NCBI RefSeq assembly: GCF_006439335.1
Contig: NZ_SAWY01000041.1
Span: forward strand, 62,001-126,000
DNA from: Litorilituus lipolyticus
GTDB lineage: Bacteria > Pseudomonadota > Gammaproteobacteria > Enterobacterales > Alteromonadaceae
DNA length: 64,000 bases
Direction of reading: 5' to 3'
Under the pieces are notes generated by a model that saw only the letters and a list, made by a program, of their open reading frames with translations, searched no databases and was not told where the DNA came from. Within the stretch, counting starts at the first letter, position 1. The number at the start of each line of letters is the position of its first letter. A program made the position numbers and the translations under genes. Positions 24,407 through 33,428 of this stretch are shown here, one piece after another.

Positions 24407-24962
24407 CGTTATCGATACAGTTTTTATGCGGTAGTTCCTTATCAAAAAATAGAGTTACCTCAGCTACTTTAATACCGAACTTACTTATTGAGGTTTTATT
24501 CATTACCCTATATTGATCTAGCTGATACATCCAGTCATCCATAGACACGTTGTAAGTGTCGCCATTATAGGGAAGTAAAAGGTTATAGTTAAATTGGAAA
24601 GCAAAACCTTTGTGCTTACCTATTGCAATACCATCAGTATCTTCTGCCTTACCAAGATAGCTCCCATTGTTTTGTTTGGTTAAATGCCAGTTTCGGTAAT
24701 TTATTTTTCCATCATCAAAATAGAATTTTTCGGCAAGTACCCCTTGGGTTTCTTGCCAACTACCTTGAATTTCAACACAAAACCGTTGAGTTACTTGACC
24801 AGAAAAATCTTGTACTATACCCCAAGCTATGACATTACCATTGAAATAATTTTTAATATCAAAGGGCTCATCAACCTTATTATATTGTTCTATACTCGTT
24901 GAGCAGGCATAAAGAAAGCTAGTAAATATTAGTATCAAAATTAAGTGAGTTAATTTATTCAT
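24396..24962 (-). CDS. DUF3833 family lipoprotein
   Basis: A 188-residue protein with a lipoprotein signal (ILIFTSFLYACS, Cys about 20). The DUF3833 body includes FDIKNYFNGNVIAWGIVQDFSGQVTQRF and LPYNGDTYNVSMDDWMYQLD. Function unknown. It closes a three-gene minus-strand operon with the chalcone-isomerase-like and DUF2878 genes (8-base overlaps). This trio is usually found with CFA/DUF1365/FAD genes. Confidence 0.9.
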   Translation of the reverse strand: MNKLTHLILILIFTSFLYACSTSIEQYNKVDEPFDIKNYFNGNVIAWGIVQDFSGQVTQRFCVEIQGSWQETQGVLAEKFYFDDGKINYRNWHLTKQNNGSYLGKAEDTDGIAIGKHKGFAFQFNYNLLLPYNGDTYNVSMDDWMYQLDQYRVMNKTSISKFGIKVAEVTLFFDKELPHKNCIDNVSR

Positions 24963-25527
24963 TGAGGTTTGCTCCTAATAGTTGAGCACGTAATGTCGGT
25001 TGGCTTGTCTTTTTATCTAACCAAATATTGATAAATAATTGACCGAATATATCGTCATTAATTCCTCCTATATATTGGCCGTTAAAGTAGAAAACACTTT
25101 TATCGTTCTTTATTAATATGGCTAAGCTGTCTCCTTTCGTTATGTTTGGCCAAATATTTTTTAGCTGCTTTATATAGTGGGTATAGGTTTCTTTCGAGAT
25201 ATCTTGGTGCTGCCACTGCTCGATAGTACGTTTAATTAAATCTTCACTGGATATGTCAGCAAGATAATTTATATTGAAAATTAGCTGCTCTTCTTTTAAT
25301 GAAATGGGATACCTGCCCGAAGTGGTTCTTAGCTGACTTTTATATAAGTCCCAAAATAAGATTGAAAAAGTTGCTTCCCCTGTTGTGATAAATCGTTTAG
25401 AAGACAAAATTGAACTAAGCTTTTGCTCACCTTTAAAGTTTTCTGCTGGTAATGACGTTTGTGTTCCACTCCAAGCATAGGGAAGAATCAAGCACCATAA
25501 AAGTGTGACATTAATTAGTTTATGCAT
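24955..25527 (-). CDS. Chalcone isomerase-like periplasmic protein
   Basis: About 190 residues with an N-terminal signal peptide (MHKLINVTLLWCLILPYAWS). The body resembles the chalcone-isomerase-like fold: FITTGEATFSILFWDLYKSQLRTTSGRYP, YLADISSEDLIKRTIEQW, and SVFYFNGQYIGGINDDIFGQLFINIWLD. Such folds include fatty-acid-binding proteins without isomerase activity. That would suit the lipid-modification theme. Overlaps both neighbours. Confidence 0.82.
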   Translation of the reverse strand: MHKLINVTLLWCLILPYAWSGTQTSLPAENFKGEQKLSSILSSKRFITTGEATFSILFWDLYKSQLRTTSGRYPISLKEEQLIFNINYLADISSEDLIKRTIEQWQHQDISKETYTHYIKQLKNIWPNITKGDSLAILIKNDKSVFYFNGQYIGGINDDIFGQLFINIWLDKKTSQPTLRAQLLGANLNE

Positions 25528-26020
25528 AATTATGATCCTCTTGAATTAAATAAGACTTTAAAATGAAAAAAACAATCATAAGTAGACCCCAAACAAAAGA
25601 GAGCACTACAAACGTATTGATGACAGTTAAACTAAATGACACAACATCTAGCTTGTAACCCGCTAAGTAACTCATTGGTGCTAAAAATGCTCCTGTAAAC
25701 CATTGCAATAACTTTGAATGTTGCAAAAAATTCAAGCTATGGCACAAGGTAGCAGCAAAACAGAACCATAAGGTGACTAACCATAAAGGCAATATATTTA
25801 GCTCTGGAAATATAAATATCCTCAAAGATTGCAGAGTAGAGTCAACGAGTATTCCGATACTGGCGACAGCACAGATTAAATAAAGCTCTTTAAGTTTATC
25901 TTTGGCGGCAAAATAAAAATGTAGACCAAGTAATAAGAAAGCTATGGGAATAAAAGCATTGCCCCAGTAAATTAAACCAAACCACACAAAATCAAAGCCT
26001 ATGAGATTAATAAAAAACAC
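25520..26020 (-). CDS. DUF2878 family membrane protein
   Basis: A 166-residue integral membrane protein with about five helices (IGFDFVWFGLIYWGN, FIPIAFLLLGLHFY, LWLVTLWFCFAATLCH, and two C-terminal). Typical DUF2878 features are the N-terminal F..WFGLIYWGN and LVDSTLQSLRIF. Function unknown. First gene of the operon with the chalcone-isomerase-like and DUF3833 genes. A weak CGTAT element at 26056-26060 upstream could be a sigma site. Confidence 0.87.
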   Translation of the reverse strand: MFFINLIGFDFVWFGLIYWGNAFIPIAFLLLGLHFYFAAKDKLKELYLICAVASIGILVDSTLQSLRIFIFPELNILPLWLVTLWFCFAATLCHSLNFLQHSKLLQWFTGAFLAPMSYLAGYKLDVVSFSLTVINTFVVLSFVWGLLMIVFFILKSYLIQEDHNYA

Positions 26021-26425
26021 GATAATTACCTTAGGTAACTGAATCTTTATTTTAAATACGAAATAAATGTGATTTGGGTTTACTTTAACGAGGAGCTTTA
26101 ATACAAAATAAAATTGTTCCCTCTTTTAGTTTTAGGGAAAACTATAAACGAAAATGCTGTGAAAATTATTATCAGAGCTAAAGTATGAATTAAAGTCGTA
26201 ACTGATAAGAAGTCGTTATACGTAGACAAATAGTGACTTTCTTTTCGAAGAAAACTGCCAAAGCAGTTAGAAATGAAGGAATGCCAAGCTTTAGCTGTAG
26301 TCTAGAAAATGTCATTACTAAAAAACTCTCTAAATATGTTTTAAGCAAAGCTAAATGTTGCTGTAATTCATAAAGTTATCATTTACACTTTATTTACTTT
26401 TCTTCCCACTAGTTGATGATAAAAC
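26021..26425. other. Divergent intergenic region between DUF2878 and membrane-protein genes
   Basis: Carries the promoters of both flanking genes. On the minus strand CGTATTTAAAA (fwd 26050-26060) is preceded 16 bases upstream by TAAACC, a weak match to the local ECF motif. No gene seen. Confidence 0.4.
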
Positions 26426-26992
26426 ATGTTGATAGATATGATCAAAGCGGTGCTATTTGTTGGCCTTCCTGTTGGCGTATTTAGTTATGTGATGATGTAT
26501 TACGCCTACAAAAATGGCTATTTAACGACGGATATTGCCATAGAAGATGCTTTTAAAAAGCATAATCAAGAATATGTCAGTTTATCGAGAAAAAATAAAA
26601 AAGAGCTACGTTACTTTCATTCAAAATGGATTTCTTTTGGCGGTGGATTTTATGGCCTAGTGGCACTATTAACCTTCATCATTATTGAGTTATTGCAGTT
26701 TACCAATTTTTGGCTGGGGGTAACTGGTTGGCATGATGTGGCTGCATTATTTACTCTCGACTCCCTAATCAACATGTTTATTGATGCGATTAAAAATATG
26801 GTTGCTGCTGCTGTTTGGTTTACCTATTGGCCTGATGTATTTGACACACCTAACTTTATTGCGTGGATACTTGTCGCTTATGCTGGCTATAGGCTCGGCG
26901 CTAATTTTGCGAAAAAACACTTGGTAACGCAAAGAAAGTGTAAGCTCAATGCGATTCGAGAAGCAAAGATCAAAGCCGCTGAGATTGACTAA
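26426..26992 (+). CDS. Uncharacterised inner-membrane protein
   Basis: A 188-residue protein with an N-terminal helix (AVLFVGLPVGVFSYVMMYYAY) and a cytosolic charged segment (AFKKHNQEYVSLSRKNKKELRYF). Two or three further hydrophobic helices follow (GFYGLVALLTFIIIELLQF, NMVAAAVWFTYWP, FIAWILVAYAGYRLG), then a basic C-terminus. I recognise no named family. It looks like a genuine gene from its consistent membrane topology and its length. Whether it belongs to the neighbouring sigma regulon is not shown. Confidence 0.75.
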   Translation: MLIDMIKAVLFVGLPVGVFSYVMMYYAYKNGYLTTDIAIEDAFKKHNQEYVSLSRKNKKELRYFHSKWISFGGGFYGLVALLTFIIIELLQFTNFWLGVTGWHDVAALFTLDSLINMFIDAIKNMVAAAVWFTYWPDVFDTPNFIAWILVAYAGYRLGANFAKKHLVTQRKCKLNAIREAKIKAAEID

Positions 26993-27109
26993 TACTACTT
27001 GGTGTCTCTCTTCGCATAATAAAATTAAATTGCATAGTCAAGTCATAAGCAAGATAATAGCGTTTGTTGGTATTTTAGACGCCAAAGCCATTAGAACTTC
27101 ATCGAGTAT

Positions 27110-27412
27110 TTGCAGTTGATAGCGACACTACAGTTTTTATTACTTTGCTTTTTTTTAAATGCTACCACGTTAACGGTAACTGAAAGAGATAGTCGTAGTG
27201 AGCTATTTTCAGATGTGAAAATAGCTGTGGTTGCCGAAGGGCAAGGTAACGCTGTAGATAACTTATCTTGTGAGTCCTTAGACTGTGACTTTCTTGCCTT
27301 TACACTAACTCTCCCACCTTTATCACCAAGTCATTTCGAAAACAGACTATTGCAGATTCGACTGGATAGTTATGATATTTCAAGCAATTTAATACGTGCT
27401 CCTCCTCAATAA
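27110..27412 (+). CDS. Possible small secreted protein
   Basis: A 100-codon frame starting with TTG. It has a signal-like N-terminus (LIATLQFLLLCFFLNATTLT), a pair of cysteines (NLSCESLDCDF) and a C-terminus ending RAPPQ. The end resembles small exported proteins found near efflux genes in related bacteria, but there is no clear ribosome binding site. Could be a chance frame. Confidence 0.45.
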   Translation: MQLIATLQFLLLCFFLNATTLTVTERDSRSELFSDVKIAVVAEGQGNAVDNLSCESLDCDFLAFTLTLPPLSPSHFENRLLQIRLDSYDISSNLIRAPPQ

Positions 27413-27544
27413 CTTCAACGGTAATTTCAATCCCATAGTGCACGTCTAGGGCTCTGATGTGCATTCTTGTTGTGTATTAGAAAATCCGTTGATGATCGTT
27501 TTACTAAATTGAGAAAAGAAACGTTATTTACTGGAGACATATTA

Positions 27545-28942
27545 ATGAAATATTTATTAGGCCTAGTTCTAGGCCTTTTTTCGCCTTTTTACACTCAGGC
27601 ATCACAAAGCATGGCGAATTCTATTGGCTTAACACACCACTGGCTAGGGCCGGTGGCACTAGGTGTTTTTTCATTAGCCTATATTTTGGTTATTTTGGAA
27701 GAAAAACTGCACCTGAGAAAATCTAAACCTGTCATTTTAGCTGCTGGCATTATTTGGTTCTTGATAGCACTTGTATATGGCGGTATGGGACAACCTCATA
27801 GTGTTGAAATTGCTATTAGACATAACTTTTTAGAGTACGCAGAGTTATTCTTTTTTTTACTAGTGGCTATGACATACATTAACGCCATGTTGGAACGTGG
27901 CGTCTTTGACGCGTTACGTAATTACTTGGTTGCGAAAGGTTTTAGTTATCGAAGTTTATTTTGGATGACAGGTTTGCTTGCATTTTTTATTTCGCCGATT
28001 GCTGACAATTTAACAACAGCGCTTATCATGTGTGCTGTTATCTTAGCGGTTGGTAATGGCAAGGCAAGTTTTGTTGCAACGGCCTGTGTTAATGTAGTGG
28101 TTGCTGCCAATGCTGGTGGCGCTTTTAGTCCGTTTGGTGATATCACCACGTTAATGGTGTGGCAAAAAGGTGTAATAGAATTCTCTGAGTTCTTTTCGTT
28201 ATTTATTCCAGCTGTGGTTAATTTCATTATCCCTGCTTTTATTATGCAGTTTGCCTTACCTTGTGGCACCCCGCCTGAAACAAAATCGCTCGGCAATGTG
28301 ATGAAATATGGTGGTTTGACTATTGTTGGTTTGTTTATTTTAACCATAATCACTGCGGTAAGCTTTCATAACTTTCTTCATATTCCCCCTGTCTTTGGCA
28401 TGATATCTGGATTGGCATATTTGAAATTTTATGGTTATTACTTGCGTAGAAAGTCAAATGCCTGGACACACGGCACAGAAAACCCTCCGGGTATTCAAGA
28501 CGATGAATACAATTTTGATGTGTTTGCCAAAATCGCTCATGCAGAGTGGGATACGCTGTTCTTTTTCTATGGTGTAATTTTAGCCGTTGGCGGTTTAGGT
28601 TTTATTGGTTATTTAAGTATGGCGTCTAGCTATATGTATGGCGAACTGGGCGCGATTAATGCAAATATTTTAGTAGGTATACTCTCGGCAATTGTTGATA
28701 ATATTCCGGTCATGTTTGCTGTGCTCACAATGAACCCAGAAATGTCTCATATGCAGTGGCTTTTGGTTACCTTAACCGCAGGCGTAGGCGGAAGCTTATT
28801 GTCTATTGGGTCAGCTGCTGGAGTAGCATTAATGGGTCAAGCTCGTGGCCAATACACCTTTTTTAGTCATTTAAAATGGACGCCTGCAATTGCTTTAGGC
28901 TATGGCGCAAGTATTTGGGTGCACATGCTCATTAATGGCTAG
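27545..28942 (+). CDS. nhaD: Na+/H+ antiporter NhaD
   Basis: About 465 residues of an ion-transporter-superfamily antiporter. The ATG at 27545 (MKYLLGLVLGLFSPFYTQA) follows a GGAGA site; the frame open upstream to 27467 lacks one. About 12 helices are visible, with LAFFISPIADNLTTALIM and NAGGAFSPFGDITTLMVW, the two inverted motifs typical of NhaD. AIVDNIPVMFAVL and GGSLLSIGSAAGVALMG follow. It exports Na+ or Li+ in exchange for H+ in marine and haloalkaline bacteria. It is the second antiporter of the window beside NhaA. Confidence 0.94.
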   Translation: MKYLLGLVLGLFSPFYTQASQSMANSIGLTHHWLGPVALGVFSLAYILVILEEKLHLRKSKPVILAAGIIWFLIALVYGGMGQPHSVEIAIRHNFLEYAELFFFLLVAMTYINAMLERGVFDALRNYLVAKGFSYRSLFWMTGLLAFFISPIADNLTTALIMCAVILAVGNGKASFVATACVNVVVAANAGGAFSPFGDITTLMVWQKGVIEFSEFFSLFIPAVVNFIIPAFIMQFALPCGTPPETKSLGNVMKYGGLTIVGLFILTIITAVSFHNFLHIPPVFGMISGLAYLKFYGYYLRRKSNAWTHGTENPPGIQDDEYNFDVFAKIAHAEWDTLFFFYGVILAVGGLGFIGYLSMASSYMYGELGAINANILVGILSAIVDNIPVMFAVLTMNPEMSHMQWLLVTLTAGVGGSLLSIGSAAGVALMGQARGQYTFFSHLKWTPAIALGYGASIWVHMLING

Positions 28943-28990
28943 CAAGTGTTTTTTAAATGTTTGTGCTGTAAAGAACAAGCTCAAATGAGT

Positions 28991-29041
28991 GAATTGTCTG
29001 TCAGGCTTAGAAAGACTCTCCAAAACCTGACAGACTCAATT
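28991..29041. repeat. Long hairpin between convergent genes
   Basis: Arms GTCTGTCAGG (28996-29005) and CCTGACAGAC (29026-29035) pair perfectly across a 20-base loop. The stem extends by GAATT/AATTC with a 2-base bulge. No T-tract follows directly. It lies between nhaD and the convergent DUF6702 gene and may act as a shared transcription barrier. Confidence 0.55.
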
Positions 29042-29065
29042 CAGTTGAATAAAAAGGGCTAACTG

Positions 29066-29563
29066 TTAAAAGGTAGTAACTAACCAGTCTTTACTATCAC
29101 TAAAATATAAGGTTTTAACTTGTCCTTTACCTTCAATATTGACCATATTAATTTGCGTAGGCCATAGTTCACGTAAACTGCCGTTATAGAGCTTAATACC
29201 TTTTAATTCAATGGGGAGTTTAGCGTCTTGATAGACCCAAAAGAACTTACCTTCCACCTCAAAACCTACGTTATTTAGTGTCAGTGCTTTATCATCCAAA
29301 TCACGGGCTAAGAATTGTTTGGCAACATAATCAGCAAATTGCTGCTGGGTTTTGCTTGAACTAATAATATCGGCATGCTTATCAAATAATTTTTGCACCG
29401 CATGTTCGGTATCGTGCAAATAGAAACGATGCATTACCTCAAGGTGGCCAGAGCGCTTATTAAATAAAACCGTGGTTTCAGCGGCTTTTTGTTGGTGGGC
29501 AAACACTGGGTTTGCTACCACCATTAAACAACTTATTAAGATAAATAACAGGTGCTTAGCCAT
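29066..29563 (-). CDS. DUF6702 family exported protein
   Basis: A 165-residue protein with a signal peptide (MAKHLLFILISCLMVVANPVFA). A DUF6702-like body follows: TTVLFNKRSGHLEVMHRFYLHDTEHAV, KFFWVYQDAKLP and the C-terminal VNIEGKGQVKTLYFSDSKDWLVTTF. Function unknown; family members repeatedly sit directly after an M1 peptidase gene. The start overlaps that peptidase's stop (TAATG). Confidence 0.8.
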   Translation of the reverse strand: MAKHLLFILISCLMVVANPVFAHQQKAAETTVLFNKRSGHLEVMHRFYLHDTEHAVQKLFDKHADIISSSKTQQQFADYVAKQFLARDLDDKALTLNNVGFEVEGKFFWVYQDAKLPIELKGIKLYNGSLRELWPTQINMVNIEGKGQVKTLYFSDSKDWLVTTF

Positions 29564-32001
29564 TAGTTATCCTTCGCTTCTTTTTTAACGTCTTTAAGCT
29601 TGGTTTTGATATCTTGCATAATATCGCGCTTAACTTTGTCTTTGCTCTTCTTCGATTTATACGCTTCAATACGCGTAGGAATGATCTGGCGTGGGTAATG
29701 ATTATTCTCTACGTCTACGTCGGCCGTTTCCCAGCCTGGATCAACCACTGCACTGACTAATTGTTTACCTTTATCGGTAACAATTAACTTGCGTACTTGT
29801 TTAGGTGAACGACGCCAGATTTCAGCAGGAATATACTGATTTTCTTTGCTGCCATCGGCATAAGTTAGCTCAAGTAGTATCGGCATCACTAAGCCGCCTA
29901 GGTTAGAGAACTCCAATACGTAGTAGTTCTTATCTTCTTCAATGGCGCGCGCTAATGTCTCACGTTCCCAAGGCTTTAAATCTTTGAGGAATTTTTGATA
30001 TTTGTTACGTTCTTTGTTGGTTACTGTAAACCGATCATTATCATCGTAAAAATCAGTGACATCAGGGTTGCGGTCAACCCATAATTCTTTGCCTTCCGCT
30101 TTGTTGCGCTCAACAAAAAGAGACGATGGTTTATCATTTTCAATATCGCGTAAACGGGCAAAATCAATATCTGGGTTATGAGTATCTAAGCGCATTTGAT
30201 AAACCTTGTCGATAGAAATATCAACATGATCAGTAGAGTAGAACCAGCCACGCCAGAACCAATCTAAATCAACGCCAGAGGCTTCTTCCATTGTGCGGAA
30301 AAAGTCAGATGGAGTCGGGCGTTTAAACATCCATCGCTCAGCGTATTCCTTGAAGGCAAAGTCAAACAATTCACGGCCTAAAATAACTTCACGCAGAATA
30401 TTAAGTGCTGCGGCAGGTTTAGTATAAGCGTTAGGGCCAATACGCAAAATGCTGTCAGATTGCGTCATAATAGGCACTTGGTATTGCGACTTCATATAGC
30501 CGGTAATATCACGTGGTTCAACGCCCCAAGGAATGGTTGGATCCCACTCTCGTCCTGCTACACCGTCAAGGAAGCTGTTTAAACCTTCATCCATCCAAGT
30601 CCATTGGCGCTCGTCTGAGTTAACAATCATTGGGAAGTAGATATGTCCTACTTCATGAATAACCACACCAATAAGGAAACGCTTTTCTGCTTGTGAATAG
30701 GTACGATCGCCGTCATCTTGTAGCTCGGTACGTGGGCCATTAAAAGTGATCATCGGGTACTCCATACCGCCAACAGGGCCGTTAACTGACTGTGCTGTTG
30801 GGTATGGGTAATCAAATGAAAAACGAGAATACACTTCCATGGTATGGATAACAGATTCAGTTGAGTACTTCTTCCATAAATCGCCGCCTTCTACAGGGTA
30901 GAAAGACATCGCCATGACATGAGGTGTATCATCATTATCTTGCTTATGACCTTTGGCATCCCAGATGAAAGTACGTGATGACGCCCAAGCAAAATCTCGC
31001 ACATTTTCCGCTTTAAATACCCAAGTTTTACGTTTGTTGGTTCCTTCTTTTTCGTTTTCTAAGGCTTCTTCTTCGGTAACAATAAACACAGGACGCTTAG
31101 CCGTTTTAGCTTTCTCTAAACGCTTACGTTGTGTTTTAGTTAATACGGCTTTCGGGTTGGCTAATACACCCGTAGAAGAAACAATGTGATCAGCGGGTAC
31201 ATCAATTTCTACTTCGTAGTTACCAAACTCTAAAGTGAATTCACCGCGGCCTAAGAATTCTTTATTATTCCAACCTTCGTAATCTGTGTAGGCGTGCAGA
31301 CGAGGGAACCATTGCGCAAGTAGGAAAATATCATTGCCATCTTCAAATTTTTCATACCCCGAGCGAGCAGACACGGCGTTTTCTTCAACAATATTGAAAG
31401 CAAAATCAATGGTAAACTCTACATCATCGCCAGATTTTAATGGCTTTGGTAAGTCAACACGCATTTGTGTGCCAACTACTGTGAAAGCTAATTTATTACC
31501 ACGACTATCTTTAACGGCTTTGATTTCATAACCTAATTCATTATCGGCTTTAAAGTGCATCGCACGTAATTCATTCAGGTTTAATTTTGTTGGGGTATTT
31601 GCATCGCCTACGGTGTTAACTGGCCCACGACGTCCCATGCCGCCGAAGTTGCTGGCCATATTGGCAATGGAGTCGTCTTTAAAGCGGTTTTGGTCTAATT
31701 GCACCCATAGGTATTTTAAGCGGTACGGAGAATTATTTTGGTATCTAATATCTTCTGTAGCGTTAATACGACGTTTTTTTTCATCAAGTGAAACTTTTAT
31801 TTTGTAGTCTACTTGTTGCTGCCAATAGCGCTCACCCGGTTCTCCAGAGGCATTGCGATAAACGTTCGGGGTTGGCAGCACTTCTTCTAGTTGACGAAAC
31901 TTATCTTCAAAGTCACCTTTGGTCTGCTTAATGGCAGATGCATGAGCCGTTGAAGCTAAAGCTGTGGCCAGTAGAAACACTGAAATAATGGAATTTTTCA
32001 T
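29563..32001 (-). CDS. M1 family metallopeptidase (exported)
   Basis: An 812-residue zinc peptidase of the gluzincin type. Signal peptide MKNSIISVFLLATALASTAHA. The N-terminal beta domain spans about 60-370 and includes a GGMGRRGP segment. The zinc site is HEVGH (in GVVIHEVGHIYFPMIV) with the third ligand Glu in WMDEGLNSF. The preceding GPVGGMEYPMITF corresponds to the aminopeptidase GxMEN-like motif in altered form. The C-terminus is Lys-rich. It probably trims peptides in the periplasm. Operon with DUF6702. Confidence 0.92.
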   Translation of the reverse strand: MKNSIISVFLLATALASTAHASAIKQTKGDFEDKFRQLEEVLPTPNVYRNASGEPGERYWQQQVDYKIKVSLDEKKRRINATEDIRYQNNSPYRLKYLWVQLDQNRFKDDSIANMASNFGGMGRRGPVNTVGDANTPTKLNLNELRAMHFKADNELGYEIKAVKDSRGNKLAFTVVGTQMRVDLPKPLKSGDDVEFTIDFAFNIVEENAVSARSGYEKFEDGNDIFLLAQWFPRLHAYTDYEGWNNKEFLGRGEFTLEFGNYEVEIDVPADHIVSSTGVLANPKAVLTKTQRKRLEKAKTAKRPVFIVTEEEALENEKEGTNKRKTWVFKAENVRDFAWASSRTFIWDAKGHKQDNDDTPHVMAMSFYPVEGGDLWKKYSTESVIHTMEVYSRFSFDYPYPTAQSVNGPVGGMEYPMITFNGPRTELQDDGDRTYSQAEKRFLIGVVIHEVGHIYFPMIVNSDERQWTWMDEGLNSFLDGVAGREWDPTIPWGVEPRDITGYMKSQYQVPIMTQSDSILRIGPNAYTKPAAALNILREVILGRELFDFAFKEYAERWMFKRPTPSDFFRTMEEASGVDLDWFWRGWFYSTDHVDISIDKVYQMRLDTHNPDIDFARLRDIENDKPSSLFVERNKAEGKELWVDRNPDVTDFYDDNDRFTVTNKERNKYQKFLKDLKPWERETLARAIEEDKNYYVLEFSNLGGLVMPILLELTYADGSKENQYIPAEIWRRSPKQVRKLIVTDKGKQLVSAVVDPGWETADVDVENNHYPRQIIPTRIEAYKSKKSKDKVKRDIMQDIKTKLKDVKKEAKDN

Positions 32002-32735
32002 AGGAATTAAGCTACTTATTGAATTTTGATTTTAATGTGTATTATTTTGTTGGACGCAAACGCGCTATTATAATGACTCTTTGCTTAAGATTCGATACAG
32101 TCTCGTTGAAAAGCCTATCTTTAGCGACGGATGTAACTAGTTGAGTATATCGTATTATGATTTGATGATAATTCGATAATGTGATTATTTTTTCCCAATA
32201 AACACTGTATAAAGCTGTGGGACACAAAACAATCTAAGTAAATGTTTACCTTAGTTTTTACGATGTTGTTTTATAGTACTGTTTTATGGTTTATCTTGTT
32301 TGAATTATTCATTGAATGGTTAATGAGCGTTCTATAGGCCTTCAACTTCGTATCATTACGACTGCTTTTCCGATATTGTGGACATTAGCATCAATGAATA
32401 TTTTATGACTTCATTTAGCTATAAGCTGACATTAACTTTGAATTTTGTATCGTCTCTTCCGTGCCAAAAGCATACATTTGAGTCCAAGGATGGTGTTAAT
32501 ATTCTATATATGTATCCATTCATTCATAGCCTCAACCTTTAGATATCCATATCATTAATAACTGATTCAATTATTATCAATTTCAGTAATAGTTTTTGCT
32601 TATCTATACTCTGCTAAATAGGTTAAACGCAAAGTTTAACCTTCTCTATCAAGATTAAGGTGATTGTAATTATCACCTTTTTATAAGATGCATTAATAAT
32701 GTGGCCTAAGGCTTTCGTAAATTGAGGAAAACAAA
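32002..32735. other. Long intergenic stretch upstream of ABM genes
   Basis: No gene recognised; a 61-codon minus-strand frame at 32042-32227 has no supporting features. The right part (32540-32621) is a diverged copy of the lysR/eamA intergenic region, including a vestigial lysR start. Confidence 0.6.
32540..32621. repeat. Diverged copy of the lysR-eamA control region
   Basis: Aligns base by base with 34328-34410. Shared blocks include AGATATCCAT, ATTAATAACTGA and TTTCARTAATAG. Read on the minus strand it still has ATG-GAT-ATC, the first codons of the LysR gene, but then a TAA. It lies about 115 bases before the first ABM gene. Confidence 0.75.
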
Positions 32736-33053
32736 ATGTCTGAACTAGTATCTACTCCAATTCCCCCGTACTATACGGTTATCTTTACTTCTACAAGAAC
32801 AGATGGAGATAATGGCTATGATGAAACGAGTACGCGTATGGTTGAATTAGCAAAGCAGCAACCCGGGTTTTTAGGAATGGAGTCAGTTCGAGAAGATATT
32901 GGGATCACAGTTTCATATTGGGCTGAGCTAGAAGATATTAAAAACTGGAAAGCAAATGCAGAGCATTTGGAAGTACAAAAAACTGGCCGCAAGTTATGGT
33001 ATGGCTCTTATAAAGTTCGTATTGCAAAAGTAGAGCGTGAATACGGAAACTAG
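32736..33053 (+). CDS. ABM-domain protein (antibiotic biosynthesis monooxygenase-like)
   Basis: A 105-residue dimeric alpha+beta-barrel protein. It shows PPYYTVIFTSTRT, QQPGFLGMESVRED, ITVSYWAELEDIKNWKANAEH and a C-terminal WYGSYKVRIAKVEREY. A GAGGAAA site precedes the ATG. ABM proteins act as small cofactor-free oxygenases or haem/quinone-handling proteins; the substrate is not evident. Forms a pair with the next gene, 17 bases on. Confidence 0.88.
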   Translation: MSELVSTPIPPYYTVIFTSTRTDGDNGYDETSTRMVELAKQQPGFLGMESVREDIGITVSYWAELEDIKNWKANAEHLEVQKTGRKLWYGSYKVRIAKVEREYGN

Positions 33054-33070
33054 TTAAAAATAGGTGGTTT

Positions 33071-33415
33071 ATGATTGCAGTAATTTTTGAAGTTTATTTA
33101 GCTGAAGGCAAAACTCCTGAATATTTAGAAATAGCAAGTGAACTAATGCCGTCACTGTCAAAAATTGAAGGTTTTATTTCTATCGAGCGCTTTCAGAGTT
33201 TTACCAACGATAATAAGGTTCTTTCTTTATCTTTTTGGCAAGATGAAAAGGCTATAAAAGAATGGCGCACATTAGAGTCACATAGATTTGCACAATCTAA
33301 AGGACGAGGAGGAGTATTCGAAGACTATAGATTAAGAGTTGCTGGAGTGATCAGAGATTACGGCATGAATAGCCGTTCTGAAGCGCCTACAGATAGTAGA
33401 GATTTACACGGTTAG
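33071..33415 (+). CDS. Second ABM-domain protein
   Basis: A 114-residue ABM protein: IAVIFEVYLAEGKTPEYLEIASEL, IEGFISIERFQSF, LSLSFWQDEKAIKEWRTLESH, then FEDYRLRVAGVIRDYG. Paralogous in fold to its neighbour, so the two may form a heterodimer. Its stop lies 13 bases from the stop of the convergent LysR gene. Confidence 0.88.
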   Translation: MIAVIFEVYLAEGKTPEYLEIASELMPSLSKIEGFISIERFQSFTNDNKVLSLSFWQDEKAIKEWRTLESHRFAQSKGRGGVFEDYRLRVAGVIRDYGMNSRSEAPTDSRDLHG

Positions 33416-33428
33416 CAATCAAAATGCA

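Noticed and set aside
32042-32227. 61-codon minus-strand frame
   Set aside because: No ribosome binding site, domain or conserved context.
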